A stretch of DNA of 64,000 nucleotides from NCBI RefSeq assembly GCF_033118175.1, contig NW_026870963.1, forward strand, positions 1,550,001 through 1,614,000, read 5' to 3'. The stretch comes from Dama dama. Its lineage: Eukaryota; Chordata; Mammalia; Artiodactyla; Cervidae. The notes below the pieces were generated by a model. That model was not told the DNA's origin. It was given only the letters and a program-made list of their open reading frames with translations, and searched no databases. Each line of letters opens with the position of its first letter. Position 1 is the first letter of the stretch. Below, one piece after another: positions 49,441 to 61,800 of this stretch. The translations under genes and the position numbers were made by a program.

Positions 49441-51800
49441 AAAATAGGAGGAGCATGAAACGGTGTTGAAAACATGAAGAGCCTGAAAAGGTGTGAAAAA
49501 TATGAAGAGCTTCAAAAGATGTCAAAAATATGAGGAGCATGAAGCGGTCCGAAAAATAGGATGAGCATGAAGCGGTGTTGAAAACATTAAGAGCCTGAAA
49601 AGGTGGGAAATATATAAAGAGCTGGAAAAGGTGTCAAAAATATGAGGATCATGAAACGGTGTGAAAAATAGGAGAAGCATGAAGTGATGTTGAGAAACCT
49701 GAAGAGACTGAAAAGGTGTGAAAAATATGAAGAGCTGCAAAAGATGTGAAATATATGAGGAGCATGAAATGATCTGAAAAATAGGAGGAGCATGAAACGG
49801 TGTTGAAAAACATGAAGAGACTGAAAAGGTGTGAAAATTATGAAGACCTTCAAAATGTGTCAAAAAAAAGGAGGAGCATGAAATGGTGTTCAAAAACATG
49901 AAGAGCCTGAAAAGGTGTGAAAAATATGAACAGCTTCAAAAGGTGTCAAAAATATGAGGAGCATGAAACGGTCTGAAAAATAGGAGGAACATGAAGCACG
50001 GTTGAAAAACATGAAGAGCCTGAAAAGGTGTGAAAAATATGAACAGCTTCAAAAGGTGTCAAAAATATGAGGAGCATGAAACAGTCTGAAAAATAGGAGG
50101 AACATGAAGCGGTGTTGAAAAATATGAAGAGCCTGAAAAGGTGTGAAAAATATGAAGAGCTTCCAAAGGTGTGAAAAATATGAATAGCTTCGAAATGTGT
50201 CAATAATGAGAGCAGCATGAAACGGTGTGAAAAATAGGAGGAGCATGAAGCGGTGTGCAAAAAGATGAAGAGCCTGAAAATGTGTGAAATATATGAAGAG
50301 CTTCAAAAGGTGTCAAAAATATGCGGAGAAAGAAACGGTCTGAAAAATAGGAGGATCATGAAGTGGTGTTGACAAACATGAAGGGCTGAAAAGCTGTGAA
50401 AAATATGAAGAGCTTTAAAAGGTCTCAAATATATGAGGAGCATGAAATTTTCTGAAAAATAGGAGGAGCATGAAACGTTGTTCAAAACATGAAGAGCCTG
50501 AAAAGGTGTGAAAAATATAAACAGCTTCAAAACATGTCAAACATTGAGGAGCATGAAACGATCTGAAAAATAGGAAGAGCATGATGCAGTGTTGAAAAAC
50601 ATGAAGAGGCTGAAAACGTGTGAAAAATATGAAGTGCTCCAAAGATGTCAAAAATATGAGGAGCATGAAGCGGTCCGAAAAATAGGATGAGCATGAAGCG
50701 GTGTTGAAAACATTAAGAGCCTGAAAAGGTGTGAAATATATGAAGAGCTTGAAACGGTGTCAAAAATATGAGGAGCATGAAACGGTGTGAAAAATAGAAG
50801 AAGCATGAAGTGATGTTGAGAATCATGAAGAGCCTGAAAAGGTGTGAAAAAAATGAAGAGCTACAAAAGGTGTCAAATACATGAGGAGAATGAAACGATC
50901 TGAAAAATAGGAGGAGCATGAAGTGGTGTTGAAAAATATGAAGAGCCTGAAAAGGTGTGAAAATTATGAAGAGCTTCAAAATGTGTCAAAAAAAAAGCAG
51001 GATAATGAAACAGTGTTCAAATACATTCAGAGCGTGAATAGGTGTGAAAAATATGAAGAGCTTCAAAATGTGTCAAAAAAAAAAGGAGGAGCATGAAGCG
51101 GTGTTTAAAAACAAGAAGTGCCTGAAAAGGTGTGAAATATATGAAGAGCTTCAAAAGGTGTCAAAAATATGAGGAGCATGAAACGGTCTGAAAAAGAGGA
51201 GGAGCATGAAGTAGTGTTGAAAAACATGAAGAGCCTGAAAAAGTGTGAAAAATATGAAGAGCTTTAAAAGGTCTCAAATATATGAGGAGCATGTAACTTT
51301 CTGAAAAATAGGAGGAGCATGAAACGGTGTTCCAAACATGAAGAGCCTGAAAAGGTGTGAAAAATATGAAGAGCTTCAAAACTTGTCAAACATTGAGGAG
51401 CATGAAACTATCTGAAAAATAGGAAGAGCATGATGCCGTGTTGAAAAACATGAAGAGCCTAAAAAGGTGTGAAATATATGATGAGCTTCAAAAGGTATCA
51501 AAAATATGAGGAGCATGAAACGGTCTGAAAAATATGAGGAGCATGAAGCGGTGTTGAAAAACATGAAGAGCCTTAAAAGTTGTGAAAAATATGAAAAGCT
51601 TCAAAAGGTGTGAAAAATATGAAGAGCTTCAAAAGGTGTCAAAAATGAGAGGAGCATGAAACGGTGTGAAAAATAGGAGGAGCATGAAGCTGTGTTGAAA
51701 AACATGAAGAGCCTGAAAAGCTGTGAACAATTTGAAGAGCTTCAAAAGGTGTCAAATATATGAGGAGCATGAAATGGTCTGAAAAATAGGAGGAGCATGA
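49430..51800 (+). repeat. Copy of 45111-47480 (offset 4319-4320)
   Basis: From about 49430 the sequence repeats 45111 onward, including gaagcggtccg at 49541 and 50667, a caataatgagagcagc subunit near 50200, and the poly-A junction at 51075-51084. Small differences are gctggaaaagg for gcttgaaaagg near 49622 and gtgttccaaacatg near 51328. The 989-bp triplication thus sits inside this longer repeat as a local expansion. Confidence 0.88.
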
Positions 51801-51804
51801 AGCG

Positions 51805-52340
51805 GTGTTGAAAATCATGAAGAGCCTGAAAAGGTGTGAAAAATATGAAAAGCTTCAAAAGATGTGAAAAATATGAAGAGCTTCAAAAGGTGTCAAAAAT
51901 ATGAGGAGCATGAAACGGTTTGAAAAATAGGAGGAGCATGAAGTGGTGTTGAAAAACATGAAGATGCTGAAAAGGTGTGAAAAATATGAAGAGCTTCAAA
52001 AGATGTCAAAATATGAGGAGCATGAAACCGTCTGAAATATAGGAGGATTATGAAACGGTGTTCAAAAACATGAAGAGCCTGAATAGGTGTGAAAAATATG
52101 AAAAGCCTCAAAATTGTAAAAAAATATGAGGAGCATGAAACGGTCTGAAAAAGAGGAGGAGCATGAAGCAGTTTTGAAAAACATGAAGAGCCTGAAAAGG
52201 TGTGAAAAATATGAAGGGTTTCAAAAGGTGTGAAATATATGAGGTGCAAGAAACGGTCTGAAAAATATTAGGAGCATGAAGCGGTGTTGAAAAACATGAA
52301 GAACCTGAAAAGGTGAAAAATATGAAGAGCTTCAAAAGGT
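51805..52340 (+). repeat. Patch of the 32/38/40-kb subfamily
   Basis: About 0.5 kb here resembles 31960-32600, 38575-39220 and 40010-40640, not its neighbours. Shared markers are gttgaaaatcatgaag, aaccg..tgaaa..ataggaggattatg, gcctgaataggtg, gaaaagcctcaaaattg and the two-base loss aaggtgaaaaatatg. It lacks one 113-bp unit present in those copies. It is flanked by sequence of the 50-kb type on both sides, as expected for a conversion tract or a double exchange. Confidence 0.82.
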
Positions 52341-53210
52341 GTCAATAATGAGAGCAGCATGAAACGGTGTGAAAAATAGGAGGAGCATGAAGCGGTGTGC
52401 AAAAAGATGAAGAGCCTGAAAATGTGTGAAATATATGAAGAGCTTCAAAAGGTGTCAAAAATATGAGGAGAAAGAAACGGTCTGAAAAATAGGAGGCGCA
52501 TGAAGTGGTGTTGACAAACATGAAGAGCTGAAAAGCTGTGAAAAATATGAAGAGCTTTAAAAGGTCTCAAATATATGAGGAGCATGAAATTTTCTGAAAA
52601 ATAGGAGGAGCATGAAACGTTGTTCAAAACATGAAGAGCCTGAAATGTTGTGAAAAATAGAAAGAGCTTCAAAACCTGTCAAACATTGAGGAGCATGAAA
52701 CGATCTGAAAAATAGGAAGAGCATGATGCAGTGTTGAAAAACATGAAGAGGCTGAAAACGTGTGAAAAATATGAAGTGCTCCAAAGATGTCAAAAATATG
52801 AGGAGCATGAAGCGGTCCGAAAAATAGGATGAGCATGAAGCGGTGTTGAAAACATTAAGAGCCTGAAAAGGTGTGAAATATATGAAGAGCTTGAAACGGT
52901 GTCAAAAATATGAGGAGCATGAAACGGTGTGAAAAATAGAAGAAGCATGAAGTGATGTTGAGAAACATGAAGAGCTTGAAAAGGTGTGAAAAAAATGAAG
53001 AGCTACAAAAGGTGTCAAATACATGAGGAGCATGAAACGATCTGAAAAATAGGAGGAGCATGAAGTGGTGTTGAAAAATATGAAGAGCCTGAAAAGGTGT
53101 GAAAATTATGAAGAGCTTCAAAATGTGTCAAAAAAAAAGGAGGATAATGATACAGTGTTCAAATACATTAAGAGCGTGAATAGGTGTGAAAAATATGAAG
53201 AGCTTCCAAA
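52341..53210 (+). repeat. Copy of 50199-51068 (offset about 2142)
   Basis: It resumes the 50-kb sequence at offset 2142, from caataatgagagcagc near 52344 through gaagcggtccg at 52809 to the gataatgatacagtg and tacattaagagcg markers near 53145-53170. It ends at about 53200, where gcttccaaaggtg replaces the poly-A junction. It carries several private substitutions, so it is the most diverged member of this series. Confidence 0.84.
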
Positions 53211-53344
53211 GGTGTCAAAAATGAGATGAGCATGAAAAGGTCTGAAAAATAGGAGGAGCATGAAGTGGTCGTGAAAATCTTGAAGTGCCTGAAAAGGTGT
53301 GAAATATATGAAGAGCTTCAAAAGTTGTGAAAAAATGAGGAGGT

Positions 53345-54922
53345 TCAAAAGGTGTCAAAAATATGAGGAGCATGAAACGGTCTGAAAAATAGGAGGAGCA
53401 TGAAACGGTGTTCAAAAACATGAAGAGCCTGAAAAGGTGTAAAAAATATGAAGAGCTTGAAAAGGTGTGAAATACATGAGGAGATTGAAGCGGTCTGAAA
53501 AATAGGAGGAGCATGAAACGGTGTTGAAAAACATGAAGAGCCTGAAAAGGTGTGAAAAATAGGAAGAGCTTCACAAGGTGTCAAATATATGAGGAGCATG
53601 AAACGGTCTGAAAAATAGGAGGAGCATGAAGCAGTCGTCAAAAACATGAGGAACCTGAAAAGTTTTGTAAAATATGAAGAGCTTCAAAAGGTGTGAAAAA
53701 TATGAGGAACATGAAACGGTCTGAAAAATAGGAGCAGCATGAAACAGTGTTGAAAGACATGAAGAGCTTCAAAAGTGTCAAAAATATGAGGAGCATGAAA
53801 CGGTCTGAAAAATAAGAGGATCATGAAACGGTCTGAAAAATAGGAGCAGCATGAAACGGTGTTGAAAGACATGAAGAGCTTCAAAAGGTGTCAAAAATAT
53901 GAGGAGAATGAAACGGTTTGAAAAATAGGAGAAGCAGGAAACGATCTGAAAAATAGAGGCAGCATGGAATGGTGTGGAAAAACATGAAGAGCTTCAAAAG
54001 TTGTGAAAAAATGAGGAGGTTCAAAAGGTGTCAAAAATATGAGGAGCATGAAACGGTCTGAAAAATAGGAGGGGCTTGAAACGGTGTTCCAAAACATGAA
54101 GAGCCTGAAGAGGTGTGAAAAATATGAAGAGCTTCAAAAGGTGTCAAAAATATGAGGAGCATGAAACGGTCTGAAAAATAGGAGGAGCATGAAACGGTGT
54201 TCAAAAACATGAAGAGCCTGAAAAGGTGTGAAAAATATGAAGAGCTTGAAAAGGTGTGAAATACATGAGGAGCCTGAAGCGGTCTGAAAAATAGGAGGAG
54301 CATGAAACGGTGTTGAAAAACATGAAGAGCCTGAAAAGGTGTGAAAAATAGGAAGAGCTTCACAAGGTGTCAAATATATGAGGAGCATGAAACGGTGTGA
54401 AAAATAGGAGGAGCATGAAGCAGTCATCAAAAACATGAGGAACCTGAAAAGTTTTGTAAAATATGAAGAGCTTCAAAAGGTGTGAAAAATATGAGGAACA
54501 TGAAACGGTCTGAAAAATAGGAGCAGCATGAAACAGTGTTGAAAGACATGAAGAGCTTCAAAAGTGTCAAAAATATGAGGAGCATGAAACGGTCTGAAAA
54601 ATAAGAGGATCATGAAACGGTCTGAAAAATAGGAGCAGCATGAAACGGTGTTGAAAGACATGAAGAGCTTCAAAAGGTGTCAAAAATATGAGGAGAATGA
54701 AACGGTTTGAAAAATAGGAGAAGCAGGAAACGATCTGAAAAATAGAGGCAGCATGGAATGGTGTGGAAAAACATGAAGAGCTTCAAAAGTTGTGAAAAAA
54801 TGAGGAGGTTCAAAAGGTGTCAAAAATATGAGGAGCATGAAACGGTCTGAAAAATAGGAGGGGCTTGAAACGGTGTTCCAAAACATGAAGAGCCTGAAGA
54901 GGTGTGAAAAATATGAAGAGCT
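53345..54922 (+). repeat. 789-bp unit in two tandem copies
   Basis: Bases 53345-54133 and 54134-54922 are nearly identical. Markers are gaggagattgaagcgg, agtc(g/a)tcaaaaacatgagg, gttttgtaaaatatg, gttgaaagacatgaag and atagaggcagcatgg. The unit is also present once at about 41580-42370 and once at about 33530-34320, so it was copied from the 8-kb blocks and then tandemly doubled. The second copy is followed by a short third start that soon diverges. Confidence 0.9.
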
Positions 54923-56939
54923 TCAAAAGGTGTCAAAAATATGAGGAGCATGAAACGGTCTGAAAAATAGGAGGAGCATGAAGTGGTGTTGAAAAACATG
55001 AAGAGCCTGAAGAGGTGTGAAAAATATGAAGAGCTTCAAAAGGTGTCAAAAATATGAGGAGCATGAAACGGTCTGAAAAATAGGAGGAGCATAAGCACTG
55101 TTCAAATACATGAAGAGTTTGAAAAAGTGTGAAATATATGAAGAGCTTCAAAAGGTGTCAAAAATAGGAGGAGAATGAAGCAGTCTGAAAAAAAGGAGGA
55201 GCATGAAGCGGTGTTGAAAAACATGAAGAGCCTGAAAAGGTGTGAAAAATATGAAGAGCTTCAAAAGGTGTCAAAAATATGAGTAGCATGAAACGGTCTG
55301 AAATATAGGAGGAGCATGAAGCCGTGTTCAAATACATGAACAGCATGAAAAGGTGTGAAAAATATGAAGAGCTTCAAAACGTGTCAAAATATGAGGAGCA
55401 TGAAACGGCCTGAAAAATAGGAGGAGCATGAAGCTGTGTTCAAAAACATGAAGAGCCTGAAAAGGTGTGAAAAATATGAAGAGTTTCAAAAGCTGTCAAA
55501 AAATATGAGGACTATGAAAGGGTCTGAAAACTAGGAGGAGCATGAAGCGGTGTTGAAAAACATGAAGAGCCTGAAAACGTGTGAAAAATATGAAAAGCTA
55601 CAAAAGGTGTCAAAAATATGAGGAGCACGAAACGGTCTAAAAAATAGGAGGAGCATGAAATGCTGTTGAAAAAAATGAAGAGCCTGAAAAGGTGAGAATA
55701 AAATGAAGATATTCAAAAGGTGTCAAAAATATGAGGAGCATGAAACGGTCTGAAAAATAGGAGGAGCATGAAATGCTGTTGAAAAAAATGAAGAGCCTGA
55801 AAAGGTGTGAATAAAATGAAGATATTCAAAAGGTGTCAAAAATATGAGGAGCATGAAACGGTCTGAAAAATAGGAGGAGCATGAAGCCGTGTTGAAAAAG
55901 ATGAAGAGACTGAAAAGGTGTGAAAAATAAAGAACTTCAAAAGGTGTCAAAAATATGTGGAGCATGTAACGGTTTGAAAAATAGGAGGAGCATGAAGCGG
56001 TGTTCAAAAACATGAAGATCCTGAAAAGGTGTCAAAAATACGAAGAGCTTCAAAAGATGTGAAATACATGAGGAGCATGAAACTGTCTGAAAAATAGGAG
56101 GAGCATGAAGCGCTGTTCAAAAACATGAAGAGCTTGAAAAGGTGTAAAATATATGAAGAGCTACAAAAGGTGTGAAATACATGAGGAGCATGAAACGGTG
56201 TATAAAATAGGAGGAGCATGAAGCGGTGTTCAAAAACATGAAGAGCCTGAAAAGGTGTGAAAAATATGAAGAGCTTCAAAAGATGTGAAATACATTAGGA
56301 GCATGAAACTCTCTGAAAAATAGGAGGAGCATGAGACGGTGTTGAAAAAAGTGAAGAGCCTGAAAAGGTTTGAAAAATATGAAGAGCTTCAAAAGGTGTG
56401 AAAAATATGAGGAGCATGAAACGGTCTGAAAAAGAGAAGGAGCATGAAGCATTGATGAAAAACATGAGGAGCCTGAAAACGTGTGAAAAATATGAAGAGC
56501 TTCAAAAGGTGTGAAATACGTGAGGAGCATGAAACGGTCTGAAAAATAGGAGGATCATGAAGCGGTGTTGAAAAATATGAAGAGCCGGAAAACGTGTGAA
56601 AAATATGAAGAGCTTCAAAAGCTTTCAAAAATATGAGGAGCATGAAACGGTCTGAAAAATAGGAGCAGCATGAACTGGTGTTGAAAAACATGAAGAGCCT
56701 GAAAAGGTGTGAAAAATATGAAGAGCTTCATAAGGTGTCAAAAATATGAGAAGCATGAAAAGGTCTGAAAATTACGAGGAGCATGAAGTGGTGTTGAAAA
56801 ACATGAAGAGCCTGAAAAGATGTGAAAAATATGAAGAGCTTCAAAATGTGTCAAAAATATGAGGAGCATGAAACGGTCTGAAAAACAGGAGAAGCATGAA
56901 GCGGTGTTGAAAAACATGAGGAGCCTGAAAAAGTGTGAA
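54923..56939 (+). repeat. Diverged monomers, mostly without long-range partner
   Basis: About 2 kb of standard monomers. Monomers at 55677-55789 and from 55790 are near-identical neighbours (gaaatgctgttgaaaaaaatg and aataaaatgaagatattc variants). Bases 55918-56030 share rare variants with 21318-21430. Near 56150-56280 there are gtgtataaaatagg and gctacaaaagg variants seen nowhere nearby. No gene or other element was seen. Confidence 0.82.
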
Positions 56940-58980
56940 AAATATGAAGAGTTTCAAAAATATGAAAAATATGAAGAGATTCAAAAGGTGTGAAAAATAT
57001 GAAGAGCTTCAAAAGATGTCAAAAATGAGATGAGCATGAAACGGTCTGAAGAAAAGGAGGAGCATGAAACTGAGTTCACAAAAATGAAGAACCTGAAAAG
57101 GTGGAAAATATATGAAGAGCTTCAAAAGGTGTCAAAAATTTGAGGAGCATGAAACAGTCTGAAAAATAGGAGGAGCATGAATTGGTTTTGAAAAACATGA
57201 AGAGCCTGAAAACATGCGAAATATATGAAGCGCTTCAAAAGGTGTGAAATACATGAGGAGCATGAAACAGTTGAAAAATAGGAGGAGCATGAAGCGGTGT
57301 TCAAAAACACGAAGAGCTTGAAAGGTGTGAAAAATATGAAGAGCTTTAAAAGGTGTCAAAAATATGAGGAGCATGAAACGTTCTGAAAAATAGGAGGATC
57401 ATGAAACGTTGTCAAAAACATGAAGAGCTTGAAAAGGTGTGAAAAATATGAAGAGCCTCAAAACGTGTCAAAAATATGAGGAGTATGAAACGGTCTGGAA
57501 AATAGCAGGAGCATGAAGTGGTGTTGAAAAAGATGAAGAGCCTGAAAACGTGTGAAAAATATGAAGAGCTTCAAAATTATGAAAAATGTGAAGAGATTCA
57601 ATAGGTGTGAAAAATGTGAAGAGATTCAAAATGTGTCAAAAATGACATGAGCATGAAAGGGTCTGAAAAATAGGAGGAGCATGAAGTGGTGTTCAAAAAC
57701 ATGAAGAGCCTGAAAAGGTGTGAGAAATATGAAGAGCTTCAAAAGGTGTCAAAAATGTGAGGAGCATTATACTGTCTGCAAAATAGCAGGAGCGTGAAGT
57801 TGTGTTGAAAAATATGAAGAGCCTGAAAAAGTGTGAAAAATATGAAGAGCTTCAAAAGGTGTCAAATATATGAGGAGTATGAAACGGTCTGAAAAATAGG
57901 AGGAGCATGAAGTTGTGTTGAAACACATGAAGAGCCTGAAAAGGTGTGAAAAATATGAAGAGCTTCAAAAGGTACCAAAAATATGAGGAGCATGAAACGG
58001 TCTGCAAATAGGACGAGCATGAAGCGGTGTTCAAAAACATGAAGAACCTGAAAAGGTGTGAAAAGTATGAAGAGCTTCAAAAGGTGTAAAAAATATGAAG
58101 AGCTTCAAAATGTGTCAAAAATGAGATGAGCATGAAACGGTCTAAAAAATATGAGGAGCATGAAGCGGTGTTCAAAAAAATGCAGAGACTGAAAAATTGT
58201 GAAAAATATGAAGAGCTTCAAAAGGTGTAAAAAATAGGAGGAGCGTGAAACGGGTTGAAAAATAGGAGGAGCATGAACCGGTGTTCAAAAATATAAAGAG
58301 CATGAAAAGGTGTGAAAAAGATGAAGAGCTTCATAAGGTGTCAAAATTAGTTTAGAATGAAAGGGTCTGAAAAATAGGAGGAGCATGAAGTGGTGTTGAA
58401 AACATGAAGAGCCTGAAAAGGTGTGAAATATACGAAGAGCTTCAAAAGGTGTGAAAAATATGAAGTGCATCAAAAGGTGTCAAAAATGAGATGAGCATGA
58501 AACGGTCTGAAAAATAGGAGGAGCATGAAGTGGTATTGAAAAACATGAAGAGCCTGAAAACGTGTGAAAAATATGAAGAGCTTCAAAAATATGAAAAATA
58601 TGAAGAGATTCAAAAGGTGTGAAAAATATGAAGAGCTTCAAGAGATGTCAAAAACGAGATGAGCATGAAACGGTCTGAAGAAAAGGAGGAGCATGAAGCG
58701 GAGTTCACAAAAATGAAGAGCCTGAAAAGGTGGAAAATATATGAAGAGCTTCAAAAGGTGTCAAAAATTTGAGGAGCATGAAACAGTCTGAAAAATAGGA
58801 GGAGCATGAATTGGTTTTGAAAAACATGAAGAGACTGAAAACATGCGAAATATATGAAGCACTTCAAAAGGTGTGAAATACATGAGGAGCATGAAACAGT
58901 TGAAAAATAGGAGGAGCATAAAGCAGTGTTCAAAAACATGAAGAACTGGAAAAGGTGTGAAAAATATGAAGAGCTTCAAA
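56940..58980 (+). repeat. Subfamily marked by acatgcgaaatatatg, two copies
   Basis: Bases 56940-57350 match 58569-58979 at offset 1629. Both contain atttcaaaaatatgaaaaatatg-type truncated subunits, gaagaaaaggaggagc, gttcacaaaaatgaag, gaattggttttgaaaaac and acatgcgaaatatatgaag. Between them lie unrelated-looking monomers, with a double aaaaatgtgaagagattc series near 57580-57630 and gtctgcaaataggacg near 57999. The block recurs at 63311-63722. Confidence 0.87.
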
Positions 58981-60200
58981 AGGTGTGAAAATTATGAGGA
59001 GCATGAAACGGTCTGAAAAATAGGAGGAGCATGAAGCGGTGTTGAAAAACATGAAGAGCCTGAAAAGGTGGGTAAAACATGAAGACCTTCAAAAGGTGTC
59101 AAAAATATGAGGAGCATGAAACGGTTTGAAAAATAGGAGGAGCATTAACGGTGTTCAAAAACATGAAGAGCCTGAAAAGGTGTGAAAAATATGAAGAGCT
59201 TCAAAAGGTGTCAAAAATAGGAGGAGCATGAAACGGTCTGAAAAATAGGAGGAGCATGAAGCGGTGTAAAAAACATGAAGACCCAAAAAGGTGTGAAAAA
59301 TATGAAGAACTTCAAAAGGTGTAAAAAATATGAGGATCATGAAACGGTCTGAAAAATAGAAGGAGCATGAAGAGGTGTTCAAAAACATGAAGACCCTGAA
59401 AAGGTGTGAAAAATATGAAGAGCTTCAGAAGGTGTCAAAAATATGAGGAGCATGAAACGGTCTGAAAAATAGGAGGAGCATGAAGCGGTGTTGAAGAACA
59501 TGAAGAGCCTGAAAAGTTGTGAAAAATATGAAGCGCTTCAAAAGATGTCAAAATTATGAGGAGCATGAAACAGTCTGAAAAATAGAGGAGCATGAATTGG
59601 TTTTGAAAAACATGAAGAGCCTGAAAACATGCGAAATATATGAAGCGCTTCAAAAGGTTTGAAATACATGAGGAGCATGAAACAGTCTAAAAAATAGGAG
59701 GAGCATGAAGCAGTGTTCAAAAACATGAAGAACCGGAAAAGGTGTGTAAAATATGAAGAGCTTCAAAAGGTGTGAAAATTATGAGGAGCATGAAACGGTC
59801 TGAAAAATAGGAGGAGCATGAAGCGGTGTTGAAAAACATGAAGAGCCTGAAAAGCTGGGTAAAATATGAAGAGCTTCAAAAGTTGTCAAAAATATGAGGA
59901 GCATGAAACGTTCTGAAAAATAGGAGGAGCATTAAACGGTGTTCAAAAACATGAAGAGCCTGAAATGGTGTGAAAAATATGAAGAGATTCAAAAGGTTGG
60001 AAATACAGGAGGAGCATAAACGGTCTGAAAAATAGGAGGAGAATGAAACGGTCTGAAAAATGGGAGGAGTATGAAGCGGTGTTGAAAAACTTGAAGAGAC
60101 TGAAAACGTGTGAAAAACATGAAGAGCTTAAAAGTTGTGAGAAATATGAAGAGCTTCAAAAGGTGTCAAAATGAGATGAGCATGAAACGGTCTGGAAAGT
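58981..60200 (+). repeat. Monomers with one partial subfamily copy
   Basis: Mostly ordinary monomers. Bases of about 59560-59760 repeat the gaattggttttg and acatgcgaaatatatg markers in a copy lacking one base (aatagaggagc near 59582). Near 60000 there is a ggttggaaatacagg variant and a short gcataaacgg. No other structure was seen. Confidence 0.8.
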
Positions 60201-61800
60201 AGGACGAGCATGAAGCGGTGTTGAAAAACATGAAGAGCCAGAAAAGGTGTGAAAAATATGAAGAGCTTCAAAAGGTGTCAAATATATGAGGAGCATGAAA
60301 CGGTCTGAAAAATAGGAGGAGCATGAAGCGGTATTCAAAAACATGAAGAGCCTGAAAAGCTCTGAAATTATGTCAAGCTTCAAAACGTGTGAAAAATATG
60401 AGGAGCATGAAACGGTCTGAAAAATAGGAGGAGCATGAAGTGGTGTAGAAAAACATGAAGACCCTGAAAAGGTGTGAAAAATATAAAGTGCTTCAAAAGG
60501 TGTCAAAATATGAGGAGCATGAAACTGTCTGAAATATAGGAGGAGCATGTAAAGGTGTTAAAAAACATGAAGAGCTTCAGAAGGTGTGAAACATATGAGG
60601 AGCATGAATCGGTCGGAAAAATAGGAGGAGCATGAAACGGTGTTAAAAAACCTGAAGAGCTTCAAAAGGTGTGAAACATATGAAGAGCTTCAAAAGGTGT
60701 CAAAAATATGAGGAGCATAAAACGGTCTGAAAAATAGGAGAAGAATGAAGTGGTGTTGAAAAACATGAAGTGTCTGAAAAGGTGTGAAAAATATGAAGTG
60801 CTTCAAAAGGTGTCAAAAATATAAGGAGCATGAAACGGTCTGAAAAATAGGAGGAGCATGAAGCGGTGTTAAAGAGCATGACGAGCCTGAAAAGGTGTGA
60901 AATATATGAAGAGCTTCAAAAGGCGTCAAAAATATAAGGAGCATGAAACGGTCTGAAAAATTGGAGAGGCATGAAGCGGTATTCAAAAATATGAAGAGCC
61001 TGAAAAGCTGTGAAATTATGTCAAGCTTCAAAAGGTGTGAAAAATATGAGGAGCAGGAAACGGTCTGAAAAATAGTAGGAGCATGAGGGGTGATAAAGAA
61101 CATGAAGAGCCTGAAAAGGTGTGAAATATATGAAGAGCTTCAAATGCTGTCAAAAATATGAGGAGCATGAACGGTCTGAAAAATAGGAGGAGCATGAAGC
61201 GGTGTTGAAAAACATGAAGAGCCTGAAAAGGTGTGAAAAATATGAAGAGCTTCAAAAGGAGTCAAAATTTGAGGAGCATGAAACGGTCTGAAAAATAGGA
61301 GGAGCATGAAGAGGTATTCAAAAACATGAAGAGCCTGAAAAGCTCTGAAACAATGTCAAGCTTCAAAACGTGTCAAAAATATGAGGAGCATGAAACGGTC
61401 TGAAAATAGGAGGAGCACGAAGCGGTGTTAAAGAACATGAAGAGCCTGAAAAGGTGTGAAATATATGAAGAGCTTGAAAAGGTGTCAAAAATATGAGGAG
61501 CATGAACGGTCTGAAACATAGGAGGAGTATGAAAGGGTGTTAAAAAACATGAAGAGCTTCAAAAGGTGTGAAACATATAAAGAGCTTCAAAACGTGTCAA
61601 ATATATGAGGAGCAGGAAACGGTCTGAAAAATAGGAGGAGCATGAAGTGGTGTAGAAAAACATGAAGACCCTGAAAATGTGTGAAAAATATAAAGAGCTT
61701 CAAAATGTGTCAAAATATGAGGAGCATGAAACTGTCTGAAATATAGAAGGAGCATGAAAAGGTGTTAAAAAACATGAAGAGCTTCAAAAGGTGTGAAAAA
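60201..61800 (+). repeat. HindIII-subfamily island far from its main cluster
   Basis: The marker gtcaagcttc returns at about 60372, 61020 and 61355 together with gcggtattcaaaaac, gttaaagaacatg, ggagcaggaaacgg and gtgtagaaaaacatg. These are the features of 21945-29931, some 30 kb away, and are absent from the sequence on either side that I compared. Single-base losses are common (gcatgaacggtctg at about 61168 and 61502). Confidence 0.85.
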
